64,000 nt of DNA, from assembly GCF_000504165.1 (NCBI RefSeq), contig NZ_KI632505.1, positions 248,001 to 312,000 on the forward strand, read 5' to 3'. Shown here piece after piece: positions 26,328 through 34,782 of the stretch; within the stretch, counting starts at the first letter, position 1, and each line of letters opens with the position of its first letter. The translations under genes and the position numbers were made by a program. The stretch is from Bacillus sp. FJAT-14578 (GTDB lineage: Bacteria; Bacillota; Bacilli; Bacillales; Bacillaceae_H). Below the pieces are notes generated by a model. It made no database searches. It was not told where the DNA came from and saw only the letters and a program-made list of their open reading frames with translations.

Positions 26328-27521
26328 TTATTTTTGGATTGATTCCAAAACAACCGTCGTTCTTTCAATTGTTTTATGGAGTAAATACAATTTTACCGCT
26401 GCGGATAAATGCTCATAAAAAACGAGCTCGTTGCTAATAGGCTCTATTAATTGGCGTATTTTTGCCATGCGATAGCGAATGGTATTCGGATGACAATAAT
26501 GTGTGACCGCCACTTCTTTCACATTACCTTTTTTCAAAACAAAGGTCACTGCAGTATTTAGCAAATCCCGATCTGCCTTTTCTTCTAGAAGCGGCCCTAA
26601 ATACATTTCCACATAATGGTTAGCGAATTGTGCATCCTTTCGATAAAGCTCAATAAGCAGTCGATCGGATGCAATCTGTTCATAATGACAACTAGGCTTC
26701 ATTTCCATTTCCGCCATGACACAAGCATAGTAGGCTTCTCTAACAGCTAGATGAAGTTCTGTATGCGTCGGGTGGACTTGGCTATAACCAATCGTTAATG
26801 CATCTGTTGGAATCGCATAAAGCGCCATCCATTCCTTTAGTATTTTATCAAATTGGAGTTGTTGGTATTTGTCTGTAAAAAGAATGAAAATGCTTTGTTT
26901 ATATGTACAAATAATGCCAGATTTCAAAAAGGACTCCAATCGGAAAAAGGCGTGCATCCATTCGGAGCCTTCGGAATGCTTCATTAGAATATTCGCTGCA
27001 AATGCATATTTCTCAAACGGTTTATTCATTTGTTGTAAGAAAGATTGTATTTGTTCCTTTGAAACCTCTTCTTCGATTAGACATCTCATCGTATTTTCTA
27101 AAAAGAGCTTATTGTCCCTTTTTTTAATTTGATCCATCACTTCCAAAATGATATCCTCAAAAAATTCATCTCCACCAAAACGTAAAATCGGGAAATCGTG
27201 CTCATTTGCAAAAATGAGGACTTCATCTGGTAAATCCTTAAAGATAACCGGCTTATAGGCTAAGGCACTTACCTTCAATTCAATAAGCTTTTTAATCATT
27301 TCGATTAAACGTTCTGGCTTTTCGTTAGCGAATAATAAGCTGCTGAGTACAATGCTATGAGGGCTAAAGGCAGTGTCTCTCACTTGCTGAATACCTGCCG
27401 CAAATTCAAAGTCTAAAATTTCAACACTTTGGACTGAATGATGTAATGCATTTCTGCCGGCTACAACCGAAAAATCTTTTGTAACGGACAGCTGCAAAAA
27501 ATTCTTTACGGTCAGCATCAT
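26328..27521 (-). CDS. PucR-family transcriptional regulator
   Basis: About 397 residues from the ATG pair at 27521/27518, preceded by AAGGATGG; a TTG/ATG further upstream is less likely. The N-terminal PucR domain (about 1-125, MLTVKNFLQLSVTKDFSVVAG) is a ligand-sensing module first described in purine catabolism. The C-terminal helix-turn-helix (about 325-390) shows VTHYCHPNTIRYRMAKIRQLI, typical of the PucR/CdaR HTH. Expected to activate nearby genes in response to a small nitrogenous metabolite. The downstream exporter gene is the obvious target. Confidence 0.88.
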   Translation of the reverse strand: MMLTVKNFLQLSVTKDFSVVAGRNALHHSVQSVEILDFEFAAGIQQVRDTAFSPHSIVLSSLLFANEKPERLIEMIKKLIELKVSALAYKPVIFKDLPDEVLIFANEHDFPILRFGGDEFFEDIILEVMDQIKKRDNKLFLENTMRCLIEEEVSKEQIQSFLQQMNKPFEKYAFAANILMKHSEGSEWMHAFFRLESFLKSGIICTYKQSIFILFTDKYQQLQFDKILKEWMALYAIPTDALTIGYSQVHPTHTELHLAVREAYYACVMAEMEMKPSCHYEQIASDRLLIELYRKDAQFANHYVEMYLGPLLEEKADRDLLNTAVTFVLKKGNVKEVAVTHYCHPNTIRYRMAKIRQLIEPISNELVFYEHLSAAVKLYLLHKTIERTTVVLESIQK

Positions 27522-27619
27522 GACCACCATCCTTTCTAATAACTTAGATAACATGATTATAAAGCATTGTAAAAGACTAGAAAGGGAAAGATAAGAAAAA
27601 ATAAGGAAGTATACAACCG

Positions 27620-27898
27620 GTGAAATTTCTAACCATTATGTTTTTCATTATTGGGCGAGTAGGTTTTTGCATGATACTTATTTATAATTCCAGACCAAAT
27701 TCAATAATAGGAGAGTATATGTATCGAGTGGTGAATTCTGGATTTGGAGTTATTCTTGTATTGATTAGCAGCATCAGTACGGTTTTACTTTTCGTTTTAC
27801 CTTTATTCATGATAGAAAAAATAGGGAAGAAATCGTTTCTAAGCTTTTTCTTACTAAATCCCCTTTCGGTTAACAAAAAACATCCAAATAAAAACTAG
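27620..27898 (+). CDS. Small hypothetical membrane protein
   Basis: 92 residues from GTG, with AAGGAAG about 14 bases upstream. Two hydrophobic helices (about 3-22 and 42-65) are separated by a polar YNSRPNSIIGEYMYR loop and followed by a basic tail. No family recognised. It is divergent from the PucR gene and followed by a weak hairpin. Reading-frame length and topology make it plausible, but expression is unproven. Confidence 0.5.
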   Translation: MKFLTIMFFIIGRVGFCMILIYNSRPNSIIGEYMYRVVNSGFGVILVLISSISTVLLFVLPLFMIEKIGKKSFLSFFLLNPLSVNKKHPNKN

Positions 27899-28053
27899 CT
27901 GTACAAAAAAAGAGGACAACAGAGAAGGTTCTTCCCTGCTGCCCTCTCCATATTACAATAAATCCTTCGCTTCTTGAATCTTTTCGCTTTAGTTATCTTA
28001 CAATAAGCTGATCTCATAACCCCCAAAAGCTTCATCAGAACGAGTATGTCATC

Positions 28054-28314
28054 TCAACTTTCCTGCATCTGTTCCTTTATTTCTTCAATCGTGTATCCTC
28101 TTTCCTTTAATTGTCGAATAAGAGCTAAACGCTCTAATGACGATATCCTGAGGTAACGGCGGGTTAAACGTGTATCCTCCTGCTCAAACGGAAGAATTCC
28201 TTGTTCGGTGTAATATTTCAAGGTGCTGTAGCGCACTTCCGACAGCCGGACGAGTTCGCTGATCGTCACATAGTCCGACTCCATGATTTTTTCCATGCTT
28301 CTTCTTCTCGACAT
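28054..28314 (-). CDS. MerR-family regulator, DNA-binding domain only
   Basis: 86 residues: a short basic N-terminus, then a MerR winged helix-turn-helix (YVTISELVRLSEVRYSTLKYYTEQGILPF, here split as TISELVRLSEV and STLKYYTEQGILPF) and the second helix ERLALIRQLKERGYTIEEIKE. There is no C-terminal dimerisation/effector domain, so it is a short MerR form (75-90 residues), as found in several Bacillus regulators. GAGGG precedes the start. Target unknown; the neighbouring sequence upstream is an insertion remnant. Confidence 0.8.
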   Translation of the reverse strand: MSRRRSMEKIMESDYVTISELVRLSEVRYSTLKYYTEQGILPFEQEDTRLTRRYLRISSLERLALIRQLKERGYTIEEIKEQMQES

Positions 28315-28329
28315 ATATCATCCCTCTTT

Positions 28330-28735
28330 TTATCATTTCCCGACAGAAGACTCCCACCTCAGGGAATGTGAAGGGCGTAGCCCAATGAGCAAGTGAGAGA
28401 TGAATGTCAGTAGGCGCAAGCCTAAGTTGTCGCAAAATACGAACATTTGTACTATACCATTCCTGTAGGAGTTGTTCTTTGAAAACTGAAGATATGAGGT
28501 TGCAACAGGAAAAACGTCTGTTGCGTAAAATCTTCAACGTTCTAATCGCCCACGCATACCGAATTTGCGAAAATCAAGCTAAAGCAGGGTGCGTGGTGAA
28601 TCCAACGTACAAGATCGTAAATTTTCACCGTCGGAACGACGGGTAGAGCCTGCTAAATAACTGGTGGATACACCGGTGTTCGCAGGAATCTCCCACTTCA
28701 ACGAAGTAAATGGGGGTAGTTCAAACTACCACCGT
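28330..28735 (+). mobile_element. IS200/IS605-like remnant with omega-RNA-like right end
   Basis: About 400 bases without a transposase. The left part contains GAAGACTCCCACCTC. The right part reads GAGCCTGCTAAATAACTGG, TGGATACACCGGTGTTCGC, AGGAATCTCCCACTTC and AACGAAGTAAATGGGGGTAG. This succession of short hairpins ending in a CCCACTTC/GAAGTAAATGGG palindrome is what I know from right ends of IS200/IS605 elements carrying TnpB guide RNA. No TnpA or TnpB coding sequence remains. The right end has replaced the last codons of the adjacent GPP34 gene. Confidence 0.55.
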
Positions 28736-29395
28736 TATAAATACGGCATCCATTTCGGAGATGAGCTGCTGGATGCGCTTAATCGTTTTCCACTCCTCTT
28801 CATGTGTTTTTTGCAGTTCTTTCAACCGGCTTTTCAATTGTTTCTGCTCATAGCTGGAAAAATAATGTTTCAGCATTTTTGCTTTTTCGAGTAAAAAACA
28901 TAATGTGACCGTTTCCTTCGTCACCCTACCTTCTTCCAGCAGCTCGGCACGAATCTTTTGAACGATTGGATCTTGTGCATCGTTTTTTACTGTTGTCTTA
29001 CGTCTTTTAAGCAAGCCAAATGTGTTTTTTACATGAATTTCTAACAAATTCTTTTCCACCAAAGATGCTGTCACCGCTTCATATACATATTTCCGTTTTT
29101 TCCATCCATTATAAAAAACAGACATCCACTTTTTGAATTTTTTCGTTTTTTTGCCTTCTCGAATCATTTGGAGCAGGCGATCCATCGCCTCGTCCCCGGT
29201 CTGTGTTCCTTCCTTGATTTCCACTGCATCGCGATCGTCTAATTCAATCTTTCCCTGTAGGCTTAAGTCCATAAATAAAGCGCCAATACTGTACAATTGA
29301 ATGGTTTTTTCTTTTCCCGCAAAATTTCCCGGACTCTTATTATGTTTCCATGCCAATAATGAAAATTCTTCTGCAATCGTTAAATCATAAACCAT
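28721..29395 (-). CDS. GPP34 (GOLPH3/Vps74-like) family protein, altered C-terminus
   Basis: 224 residues. It begins MVYDLTIAEEFSLLAWKHN and contains YSIGALFMDLSLQGKIELDD, the conserved GPP34 start in which a hydrophobic helix is followed by L..G.I.L. Bacterial GPP34 proteins resemble the eukaryotic phosphoinositide-binding GOLPH3; their role in Bacillus is unknown. The final residues (FITVVV and the stop) are encoded by the right end of the insertion remnant, so the native C-terminus has probably lost a few residues. AAGTGGGGGATT precedes the start. It is monocistronic. Confidence 0.85.
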   Translation of the reverse strand: MVYDLTIAEEFSLLAWKHNKSPGNFAGKEKTIQLYSIGALFMDLSLQGKIELDDRDAVEIKEGTQTGDEAMDRLLQMIREGKKTKKFKKWMSVFYNGWKKRKYVYEAVTASLVEKNLLEIHVKNTFGLLKRRKTTVKNDAQDPIVQKIRAELLEEGRVTKETVTLCFLLEKAKMLKHYFSSYEQKQLKSRLKELQKTHEEEWKTIKRIQQLISEMDAVFITVVV

Positions 29396-29528
29396 CTAAA
29401 TCCCCCACTTTGTGATTTTCTCACAATATAGTTACTACTTATCACTTACCATTTACATTATATGTAAATACGAAAACCGATGCAACAAAAAAGCACTGGC
29501 ATTGTAAATATGTCCAGTGCTTTCTTGC

Positions 29529-30716
29529 TTACAATAAGCTGATCGCATATCCCCCAACAGCCGCTGCCGCTACGACCAGCCAAGGCGCTACCTTCCAATA
29601 CACAAGCAGTGTAAATGCACCTAAAGCGAGAGCAAAGTCAGCCGGACCCTTGATGGCACTTGTCCAAACCGGATCATAGAGGGCAGCCAATAAAATGCCG
29701 ACAACCGCCGCATTGATTCCCATTAATGCAGCCTGGAAAGCCGGTCTGCGTCTTAATCCATTCCAAAACGGCAGCGTTCCAAGAACAAGCAAAAAGGATG
29801 GGAAAAACATCGCAATCGTCGCAATGATGGCTCCTTGCCAGCCGGCCATGACCGTTCCTAAATAACCGGCAAACGTAAAGAGCGGACCCGGTACGGCCTG
29901 TGTCGCCCCGTAACCGGCAAGAAATTCCGCGTCCGTTACCCACCCTGGCGGAACGACCTCGCGTTCAATCATTGGCAAGACGACATGCCCTCCCCCGAAT
30001 ACGATGGACCCGACCCGATAAAACGTATCAATCATCGAAATCCATAATGACGGTGCCGCTTGCCGTAAGATTGGCAAACCAACAAGCAAGCCAAAAAACA
30101 GCACCCAGGCGATGATTCCCGTCGATTTTCGAATCGTGATATTCATGTCTTCGGCCGGTTTCATCTCCACCTTTTTATAAAGAACATAACCAATCATGCC
30201 AGCGATGATGATCGTCAAAATTTGTCCGAGGGCACTCGGATAAAACAATGTAATGAATGCTGCGATGACCGCCATCGTGATTCTCGTCCGGTCAGGCGTC
30301 AAATTTTTCCCCATTCCGATCAATGCCTGGGCCACGACAGCGACGGCGACGATCTTCAATCCGTGAATCCATCCTGAATCGGCCGCGTCAAACCCCTGTA
30401 ATACATAAGCGAAAATGATAAGCGCAATAACAGAGGGCATGGTAAAGCCGACCCACGATAAAACCCCGCCTACGATGCCGCCCCGCACCATTCCGATTGA
30501 AATTCCGACCTGGCTGCTTGCCGGCCCGGGCAGGAATTGGCAAAGCGCCACTAAATCCGCATAGCTGCGGTCGTCAAGCCAGTTTCTCTTTTTAACATAT
30601 TCATCCCGAAAATAACCGAGGTGGGCGACCGGCCCGCCAAATGACGTTAATCCGAGTTTTGTCGACACGAGCAAAATTTCAAGCCAGCGCCTCCATAGTG
30701 ATGATGGTTCATTCAT
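29529..30716 (-). CDS. chrA: Chromate transporter ChrA
   Basis: 395 residues, the usual length of a long-chain CHR protein made of two homologous halves. The motifs SFGGPVAHLGYFRDEYV, LCQFLPGPASSQVGI and in the second half FGGGHVVLPMIEREVV with GATQAVPGPLF are diagnostic. It exports chromate (or related oxyanions) across the membrane, conferring resistance. The start overlaps the stop of a PadR regulator gene by 8 bases, so the two form an operon. The motif pair FGGPxxHL / FGGGHVVLP is intact, implying function. Confidence 0.93.
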   Translation of the reverse strand: MNEPSSLWRRWLEILLVSTKLGLTSFGGPVAHLGYFRDEYVKKRNWLDDRSYADLVALCQFLPGPASSQVGISIGMVRGGIVGGVLSWVGFTMPSVIALIIFAYVLQGFDAADSGWIHGLKIVAVAVVAQALIGMGKNLTPDRTRITMAVIAAFITLFYPSALGQILTIIIAGMIGYVLYKKVEMKPAEDMNITIRKSTGIIAWVLFFGLLVGLPILRQAAPSLWISMIDTFYRVGSIVFGGGHVVLPMIEREVVPPGWVTDAEFLAGYGATQAVPGPLFTFAGYLGTVMAGWQGAIIATIAMFFPSFLLVLGTLPFWNGLRRRPAFQAALMGINAAVVGILLAALYDPVWTSAIKGPADFALALGAFTLLVYWKVAPWLVVAAAAVGGYAISLL

Positions 30717-31029
30717 GCCTTGTTTCCCCCTCTTCCCTCAATACTTCTTTTGCAAGCTCCTTAATTTGCTGTTTGGCCCCTTCAAGCACCTCAATCCCTT
30801 TTTCCGTGATGGTATAATATTTTCGGATTTTACCGTCCACCACTTTTTCTGTCTTATCCAGCAACCCGTCTTTTTCGAGCTGATGAAATGTCGGATAAAT
30901 CGTTCCCGGACTGATTTTATATCCGTGGGACGCCAATTCCTCCATCATATAAGCCCCGTAGACCGGTTCAATTTTCGCATGATATAAAATGTGGATTTTA
31001 ATGGAGCCTAGAAAAAATTCCCGTAACAT
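30709..31029 (-). CDS. PadR-family repressor of chrA
   Basis: 106 residues from ATG 31029, which follows AAAGGAGCAGCC; the frame is open 40 codons further without a site. Typical PadR winged helix: YHAKIEPVYGAYMMEELASHGY, then ISPGTIYPTFHQLEKDGLL and RKYYTITEKG. The C-terminal dimerisation helix is short. Encoded directly before chrA with overlapping ends. This matches the known pairing of ChrA with a PadR-type chromate-responsive regulator in Bacilli. Repeated GATATC units just upstream are candidate operators. Confidence 0.88.
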   Translation of the reverse strand: MLREFFLGSIKIHILYHAKIEPVYGAYMMEELASHGYKISPGTIYPTFHQLEKDGLLDKTEKVVDGKIRKYYTITEKGIEVLEGAKQQIKELAKEVLREEGETRHE

Positions 31030-31039
31030 GACGGCTGCT

Positions 31040-31078
31040 CCTTTCTGATATCGTCTTCTGATATCGGCTAATGATATT
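31040..31078 (-). promoter_or_regulatory. Candidate PadR operator of the padR-chrA operon
   Basis: The 40 bases before the padR gene contain CTGATATCG twice and a third ATGATATT, giving an ATATC...GATAT inverted repeat and direct repeats with about 15-base periodicity. PadR repressors often bind ATGT- or ATAT-type palindromes near the promoter, so autoregulation is likely. Inference. Confidence 0.45.
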
Positions 31079-31202
31079 ATAACGAATGTTTTCCCTTCTT
31101 TTTGTAAAGGGTTTGTTAAGTTTTTCTCCTTTATCCGTTCAAATCGCATTATAATGAAAAAAGTGATATAGATAGTCCAATAGATTAGGAGATGTAGTCG
31201 TT

Positions 31203-31811
31203 ATGCCGCAGCATGTAGTGAAAGCCATTATTCTTGCCCTGGCCTCAGCCCTTCAGGGGGCGGCCATGTCACTCTTTTTATTTCCGCATTATATTCCATC
31301 CGGCGGGGCAGCCGGCCTCGGGGTATTGCTTCATTATGTATGGAATGTGCCATATGCAACGAGCATTTGGCTGCTAAACGCAGGAATGATTGTCGCCGCC
31401 ATCAAATGGCTCGGCAAAAGCAGTACCCTTTGGACCATGTATTGTGTCGGCACCGCCGCGTTAACTATCAACACCCTTTCACCAACTATTCATCATCCAA
31501 TCGGAAACGTGTGGGTGGACTTGGTTGTGGGAGGCATTCTATTCGGGTTTGGGGTCGGCGTTTTATTTAAAATGGGCGCTTCCTCGGGCGGCATGGATAT
31601 TTTGGCACTTATTATTTCCGCTTTTACAAAATGGACACCCGGGAGAGTATTGTTTTGGATCAACAGCTCCATTTTATTGGCTGCCGGATTGGTCATCGAT
31701 TGGAAAGTCATCATGTATGCCCTCATCTGCCAATGGATTGGGACGAGAGTGATTGATATGGTCGGGAAAAAGACAGTTTCGGTTCCTTCTTTAACAAAAC
31801 GGGTTCGTTGA
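31203..31811 (+). CDS. YitT-family membrane protein lacking DUF2179
   Basis: 202 residues with about five to six membrane helices. The YitT/DUF161 motifs LFPHYIPSGGAAGLG, NVPYATSIWLLN, GVGVLFKMGASSGGMDIL and WTPGRVLFWIN are intact. Full-length YitT proteins carry a C-terminal cytoplasmic DUF2179 domain of about 80 residues; this one stops after the last helix, a known short form. Function of the family is unknown. GGAGATG precedes the start weakly. Divergent from padR-chrA. Confidence 0.82.
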   Translation: MPQHVVKAIILALASALQGAAMSLFLFPHYIPSGGAAGLGVLLHYVWNVPYATSIWLLNAGMIVAAIKWLGKSSTLWTMYCVGTAALTINTLSPTIHHPIGNVWVDLVVGGILFGFGVGVLFKMGASSGGMDILALIISAFTKWTPGRVLFWINSSILLAAGLVIDWKVIMYALICQWIGTRVIDMVGKKTVSVPSLTKRVR

Positions 31812-31849
31812 AAACCTTTCTTATCCTAATACGGGAATTGGCCCGTTTC

Positions 31850-32012
31850 GCTTTTCTTATTGTCCAGCTGAGCCTCCGCTTTTCCTATTGTCCAGCTGCG
31901 GCTCCTAATCTTTCGGTCGTTTCACATCTGTCCATGAAACCAAAAAGCGGTTTCTCGGTCAGATGTGCCAACGCCTCTCGAGATTGAGCAGTCGCCTCCG
32001 CTTTTCCTATGT
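31850..32012 (-). repeat. Degenerate dispersed palindromic repeat (copy 3)
   Basis: On the minus strand GGAAAAGCGGAGGCG occurs twice (with GAGGCTC in the second), together with GCAGCTGGACAATAGG. These resemble the GAAAAGCGCAAGCGCC start and GGCGCTGGAGCTAGA end of the repeats at 39824-39942 and 51537-51651. Internal imperfect palindromes (CATCTGACCGAGAAACC and GGTTTCATGGACAGATG) suggest a folded transcript. No gene lies in this 400-base gap. Confidence 0.5.
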
Positions 32013-32220
32013 TTCCATAAATTTCATGAATGAAAGATAAAAAATTCATTCACCCTTTACGATTCCCATTATCATAGTGTTTATACGTGTGGATAAATAT
32101 CCCAACAACACTTTTTTTCATAGCTTGATAATATTGGAAGCTTTAAAAGGTTGATAGATTACTAAAATTCATGGAGAATAGGATGCGTTGAGTCAAACAA
32201 AACGAGGAGGTCATCAACTC

Positions 32221-32937
32221 ATGAAAAACAAAAAACTTCGTTTCGCGACTATTATTGGAGCTATGTCATTTGGATTATTAGCTACACAAACACAGGCAGA
32301 TGCCTCAACCATAAATTGTCCAGTCAATTCAAAGCAGAATGTTCAACATATTAATGTTCAAAATATAAATAATATTGATGAGCTGTTCAAGCAATTTAAT
32401 ATTCAAAAACCGACAGCGCAACAAGCGGCTCCTGCTCCAGAAACATCTAACAATGTACAAGCACAGCCTGCACAAAAAGCAGCACCGGCTCCAAAAACCA
32501 ATAAGGAAGCACAAGCACAGCCCGCAGCGAAACCAGCTGCTGAAGCATCATCTGTAAGTGCATTCGAAAAGAAAGTAGTAGAGCTTGTTAACCAAGAAAG
32601 ACAAAAGCAAGGTTTGTCAGCATTGCAGTTAGATACGAAATTAAGTGATGTGGCACGTGAAAAGTCAAAAGACATGATGAACAAAAACTATTTCAGCCAT
32701 ACTTCACCAACATACGGCTCACCATTCGATATGATGAAGCAATTTGGCATCGACTACCGCACAGCCGGTGAAAATATCGCGAAAGGCCAGCAAACACCGG
32801 AAGAAGTCATGAACGGCTGGATGAACAGCGACGGTCACCGCAAAAACATTTTAAGCCCGAACTTTACGCATATTGGTGTTGGATATGTAGAAGGCGGCGG
32901 TTCAACTTATTGGACACAAATGTTCATCGGTAAATAA
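32221..32937 (+). CDS. ykwD: Secreted CAP/SCP-domain protein, YkwD-like
   Basis: 238 residues from ATG 32221, preceded by GAGGAGG; an upstream in-frame TTG is not needed. Signal peptide 1-28 (ending QADAS). Next is a Gln/Asn-rich segment (NVQHINVQNINN), then a Pro/Ala/Gln/Lys-rich linker with repeated QAQPA and APAP units (about 60-110). A CAP domain (about 113-238) follows with ELVNQERQKQGLSAL, YFSHTSPTYGSPFDM, AGENIAKGQ and GWMNSDGHRKNIL. The His and Glu residues of the CAP cavity are present. YkwD-like CAP proteins of Bacillus are exported; some act in spores or at the wall. Confidence 0.9.
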   Translation: MKNKKLRFATIIGAMSFGLLATQTQADASTINCPVNSKQNVQHINVQNINNIDELFKQFNIQKPTAQQAAPAPETSNNVQAQPAQKAAPAPKTNKEAQAQPAAKPAAEASSVSAFEKKVVELVNQERQKQGLSALQLDTKLSDVAREKSKDMMNKNYFSHTSPTYGSPFDMMKQFGIDYRTAGENIAKGQQTPEEVMNGWMNSDGHRKNILSPNFTHIGVGYVEGGGSTYWTQMFIGK

Positions 32938-32949
32938 TATATCGTTTAT

Positions 32950-32992
32950 AATAAAAGGAGCGCCGAAAAAAACTGGCGCTCCTTTTATTATA
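32950..32992 (+). terminator. Terminator after ykwD-like gene
   Basis: ATAAAAGGAGCGCC pairs with GGCGCTCCTTTTAT across a short A-rich loop. Confidence 0.85.
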
Positions 32993-33058
32993 TTGATTGC
33001 TTCACTAAAATATCCGAGTATTCGAAAAGCAGCTGCCCTATAAGTCTCTAATCAATCA

Positions 33059-33106
33059 CAGAATGACTCCAAAGGTATTCTTTTCCTGCCTTTGGAGCCA
33101 TTCTCT
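33059..33106 (-). terminator. Terminator of the 33108-33434 gene
   Basis: AGAATGACTCCAAAGG pairs with CCTTTGGAGCCATTCT, next to the stop codon of the minus-strand gene. Confidence 0.65.
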
Positions 33107-33107
33107 T

Positions 33108-33434
33108 TCAAACCAATATGCCAACGCCTGTCACGACTATTCCTAGTATTATCCAAAACGCCTTTCTTACATACCAGGGAAGTAAATCGAGCAAAAAACT
33201 AAATAAAAACATCCACCACTCGCCTGTAGATGATGATGTAAAGCCTCCCAAGCCCTGTTCTTCATGGGTTTTCTTGGAATATAAAATCCCCACCATCAAA
33301 AAAGTCAACCCAAGCGTCGTTACCCATGCTTTGACGAAAAACATGTCCTTTCCTTTAGTGGCTAACATCAGAATAAGAGCTGCCACCATCATCGTTAAAA
33401 CTATATAAAACACTCTTTTGAGCATTTGTCTCAT
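33108..33434 (-). CDS. Small membrane protein with three helices
   Basis: 108 residues from ATG 33434, chosen because AAGAGG precedes it (spacing somewhat long); the frame extends 20 codons upstream into a Cys/Lys-rich stretch unlike a signal. Three membrane helices (about 7-27, 35-52 and 72-106) and a polar loop KKTHEEQGLGGFTSSSTGEW. I suspect the DUF3899 family but cannot confirm. Terminator directly follows. It is transcribed in the same direction as aroA upstream of it, but a terminator separates them. Confidence 0.55.
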   Translation of the reverse strand: MRQMLKRVFYIVLTMMVAALILMLATKGKDMFFVKAWVTTLGLTFLMVGILYSKKTHEEQGLGGFTSSSTGEWWMFLFSFLLDLLPWYVRKAFWIILGIVVTGVGILV

Positions 33435-33519
33435 GAACGTATGAATTCCTCTTTTCTTGCAGCATGTTAACACCATTTTAGTCCTAAGCGTCATGCGTGA
33501 AAAGTGGGAATTTCAGGGG

Positions 33520-33556
33520 ATAAAAAAACGGCTCCCCATTATGGAGAGCCGCCGCG
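33520..33556 (-). terminator. aroA terminator
   Basis: On the minus strand CGGCTCTCCATAATGGGGAGCCG forms a hairpin (arms CGGCTCTCC/GGGGAGCCG) followed by TTTTTTT. Confidence 0.85.
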
Positions 33557-33569
33557 TCTTGAAAAAAGA

Positions 33570-34646
33570 TTATCGTAATTGGGCAGGCATGCCTTTTAAA
33601 GCGCTCATGAACTCTTTGAATTCCGGAATGTTCATTTGCTGTGCAGAGTCGGACAATGCTACTGCCGGGTCCGGATGTACTTCCGCCATAACTCCGTCTG
33701 CACCGATGGCGATGGCTGCTTTTGCGCATGGAAGCAATAAATCTTTGCGGCCTGTAGAGTGTGTCACGTCTACCATGACCGGTAAATGCGTTTCTTTCTT
33801 TAAGATTGGTACAGCTGAGATGTCCAATGTGTTGCGCGTTGCACGCTCGTATGTGCGGATACCGCGCTCGCACAGGATGATGTTGCTGTTTCCGCGAGAC
33901 ATAATGTATTCTGCTGCATTGATGAACTCTTCAATCGTCGCTGCCAACCCGCGTTTCAATAAAATTGGCTTGTCAACAGAACCTGCCGCTTTTAATAACT
34001 CAAAGTTTTGCATGTTACGCGCACCGATTTGAATGACATCTACATACTGAAGAGCCGTTTCGATATCTTGTGGTGTCACGATTTCACTGATGATCGCCAA
34101 ATCTAATTCATCAGCTACTTGACGCAAAATTTGCAAGCCTTCCACTCCAAGACCTTGGAAATCGTATGGAGATGTACGAGGTTTGAACGCACCGCCACGC
34201 ATTAATTTGATGCCTTGCTCTTTTAAAGCCAGACCGACTTGTTTCACTTGTTCGTAGCTCTCGACCGCACATGGCCCCATCACGAAATGAAGGTTTCCGT
34301 CACCGACTTTTTCTCCCTTGATGTCTACAACTGTATTTTCCGCTTTTTTCTTACGGGATACAAGCAGTGCTTTACGATGGTCATCTTCTTGCAGTTCTAA
34401 GCTTGCTTTGAAGATTTCTTTGAAAATATGTTGAATCGTCGATGTCTCGAACGGTCCATCATGATGCTCGGCAATCATATCCAATGATTCGCGCTCACGA
34501 ACGGGATCAAAACGCTTAGTACCTTGCATTTCTTTTAATTGACCGATTTGTTGTGCGATCTTTCCTCGTTCATTCAACAAGCTCAAAATTTGCAAATTCA
34601 ACTCATCAATTTGTTTACGTAATGTTTGTAATGTTTGGTTTTCCAT
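33570..34646 (-). CDS. aroA: DAHP synthase with N-terminal chorismate mutase (AroA type)
   Basis: 358 residues from ATG 34646, which is correctly spaced from AGGAGG; ATG 34655 directly abuts the site. Residues about 1-90 are an AroQ-type chorismate mutase domain ([34 protein letters not shown]). The rest is a type I-beta DAHP synthase barrel ([83 protein letters not shown]). It condenses phosphoenolpyruvate with erythrose 4-phosphate, the first step of the shikimate pathway. The mutase domain serves as the allosteric sensor of chorismate/prephenate in Bacillus. Expression is governed by the T-box leader upstream. Confidence 0.97.
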   Translation of the reverse strand: MENQTLQTLRKQIDELNLQILSLLNERGKIAQQIGQLKEMQGTKRFDPVRERESLDMIAEHHDGPFETSTIQHIFKEIFKASLELQEDDHRKALLVSRKKKAENTVVDIKGEKVGDGNLHFVMGPCAVESYEQVKQVGLALKEQGIKLMRGGAFKPRTSPYDFQGLGVEGLQILRQVADELDLAIISEIVTPQDIETALQYVDVIQIGARNMQNFELLKAAGSVDKPILLKRGLAATIEEFINAAEYIMSRGNSNIILCERGIRTYERATRNTLDISAVPILKKETHLPVMVDVTHSTGRKDLLLPCAKAAIAIGADGVMAEVHPDPAVALSDSAQQMNIPEFKEFMSALKGMPAQLR

Positions 34647-34671
34647 TTCATTCATCCTCCTAAATTTTCAA

Positions 34672-34782
34672 TGATAATAAAAAAGTCCCTACTGGTTGTG
34701 CCAGTAGGGACGAATTTCTTCGCGGTACCACCCTAATTATGAACCATTATTTGTTCATCATTAGGATGTATCGCTAAAAAAA
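34672..34782 (-). promoter_or_regulatory. Duplicated T-box antiterminator/terminator module
   Basis: A second T-box motif AGGGTGGTACCGCG (34734-34721 on the minus strand) and a second terminator (GTCCCTACTGG...CCAGTAGGGAC, 34685-34711, then TTTTTT) follow the complete leader. The bases before the motif (GATGAACA...GGTTCATAATTAGGG) copy those of the first module. No Stem I precedes it, so only the 3' half has been duplicated. Confidence 0.85.

Noticed and set aside
28184..28537. 117-codon minus-strand frame across the insertion remnant and MerR gene
   Set aside because: Out of frame with the MerR gene and built largely from the remnant; no transposase or TnpB motif in any frame.
33457..34032. 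191-codon plus-strand frame opposite aroA
   Set aside because: Lies entirely antisense to the conserved DAHP synthase domain, has no ribosome binding site and no recognisable product.
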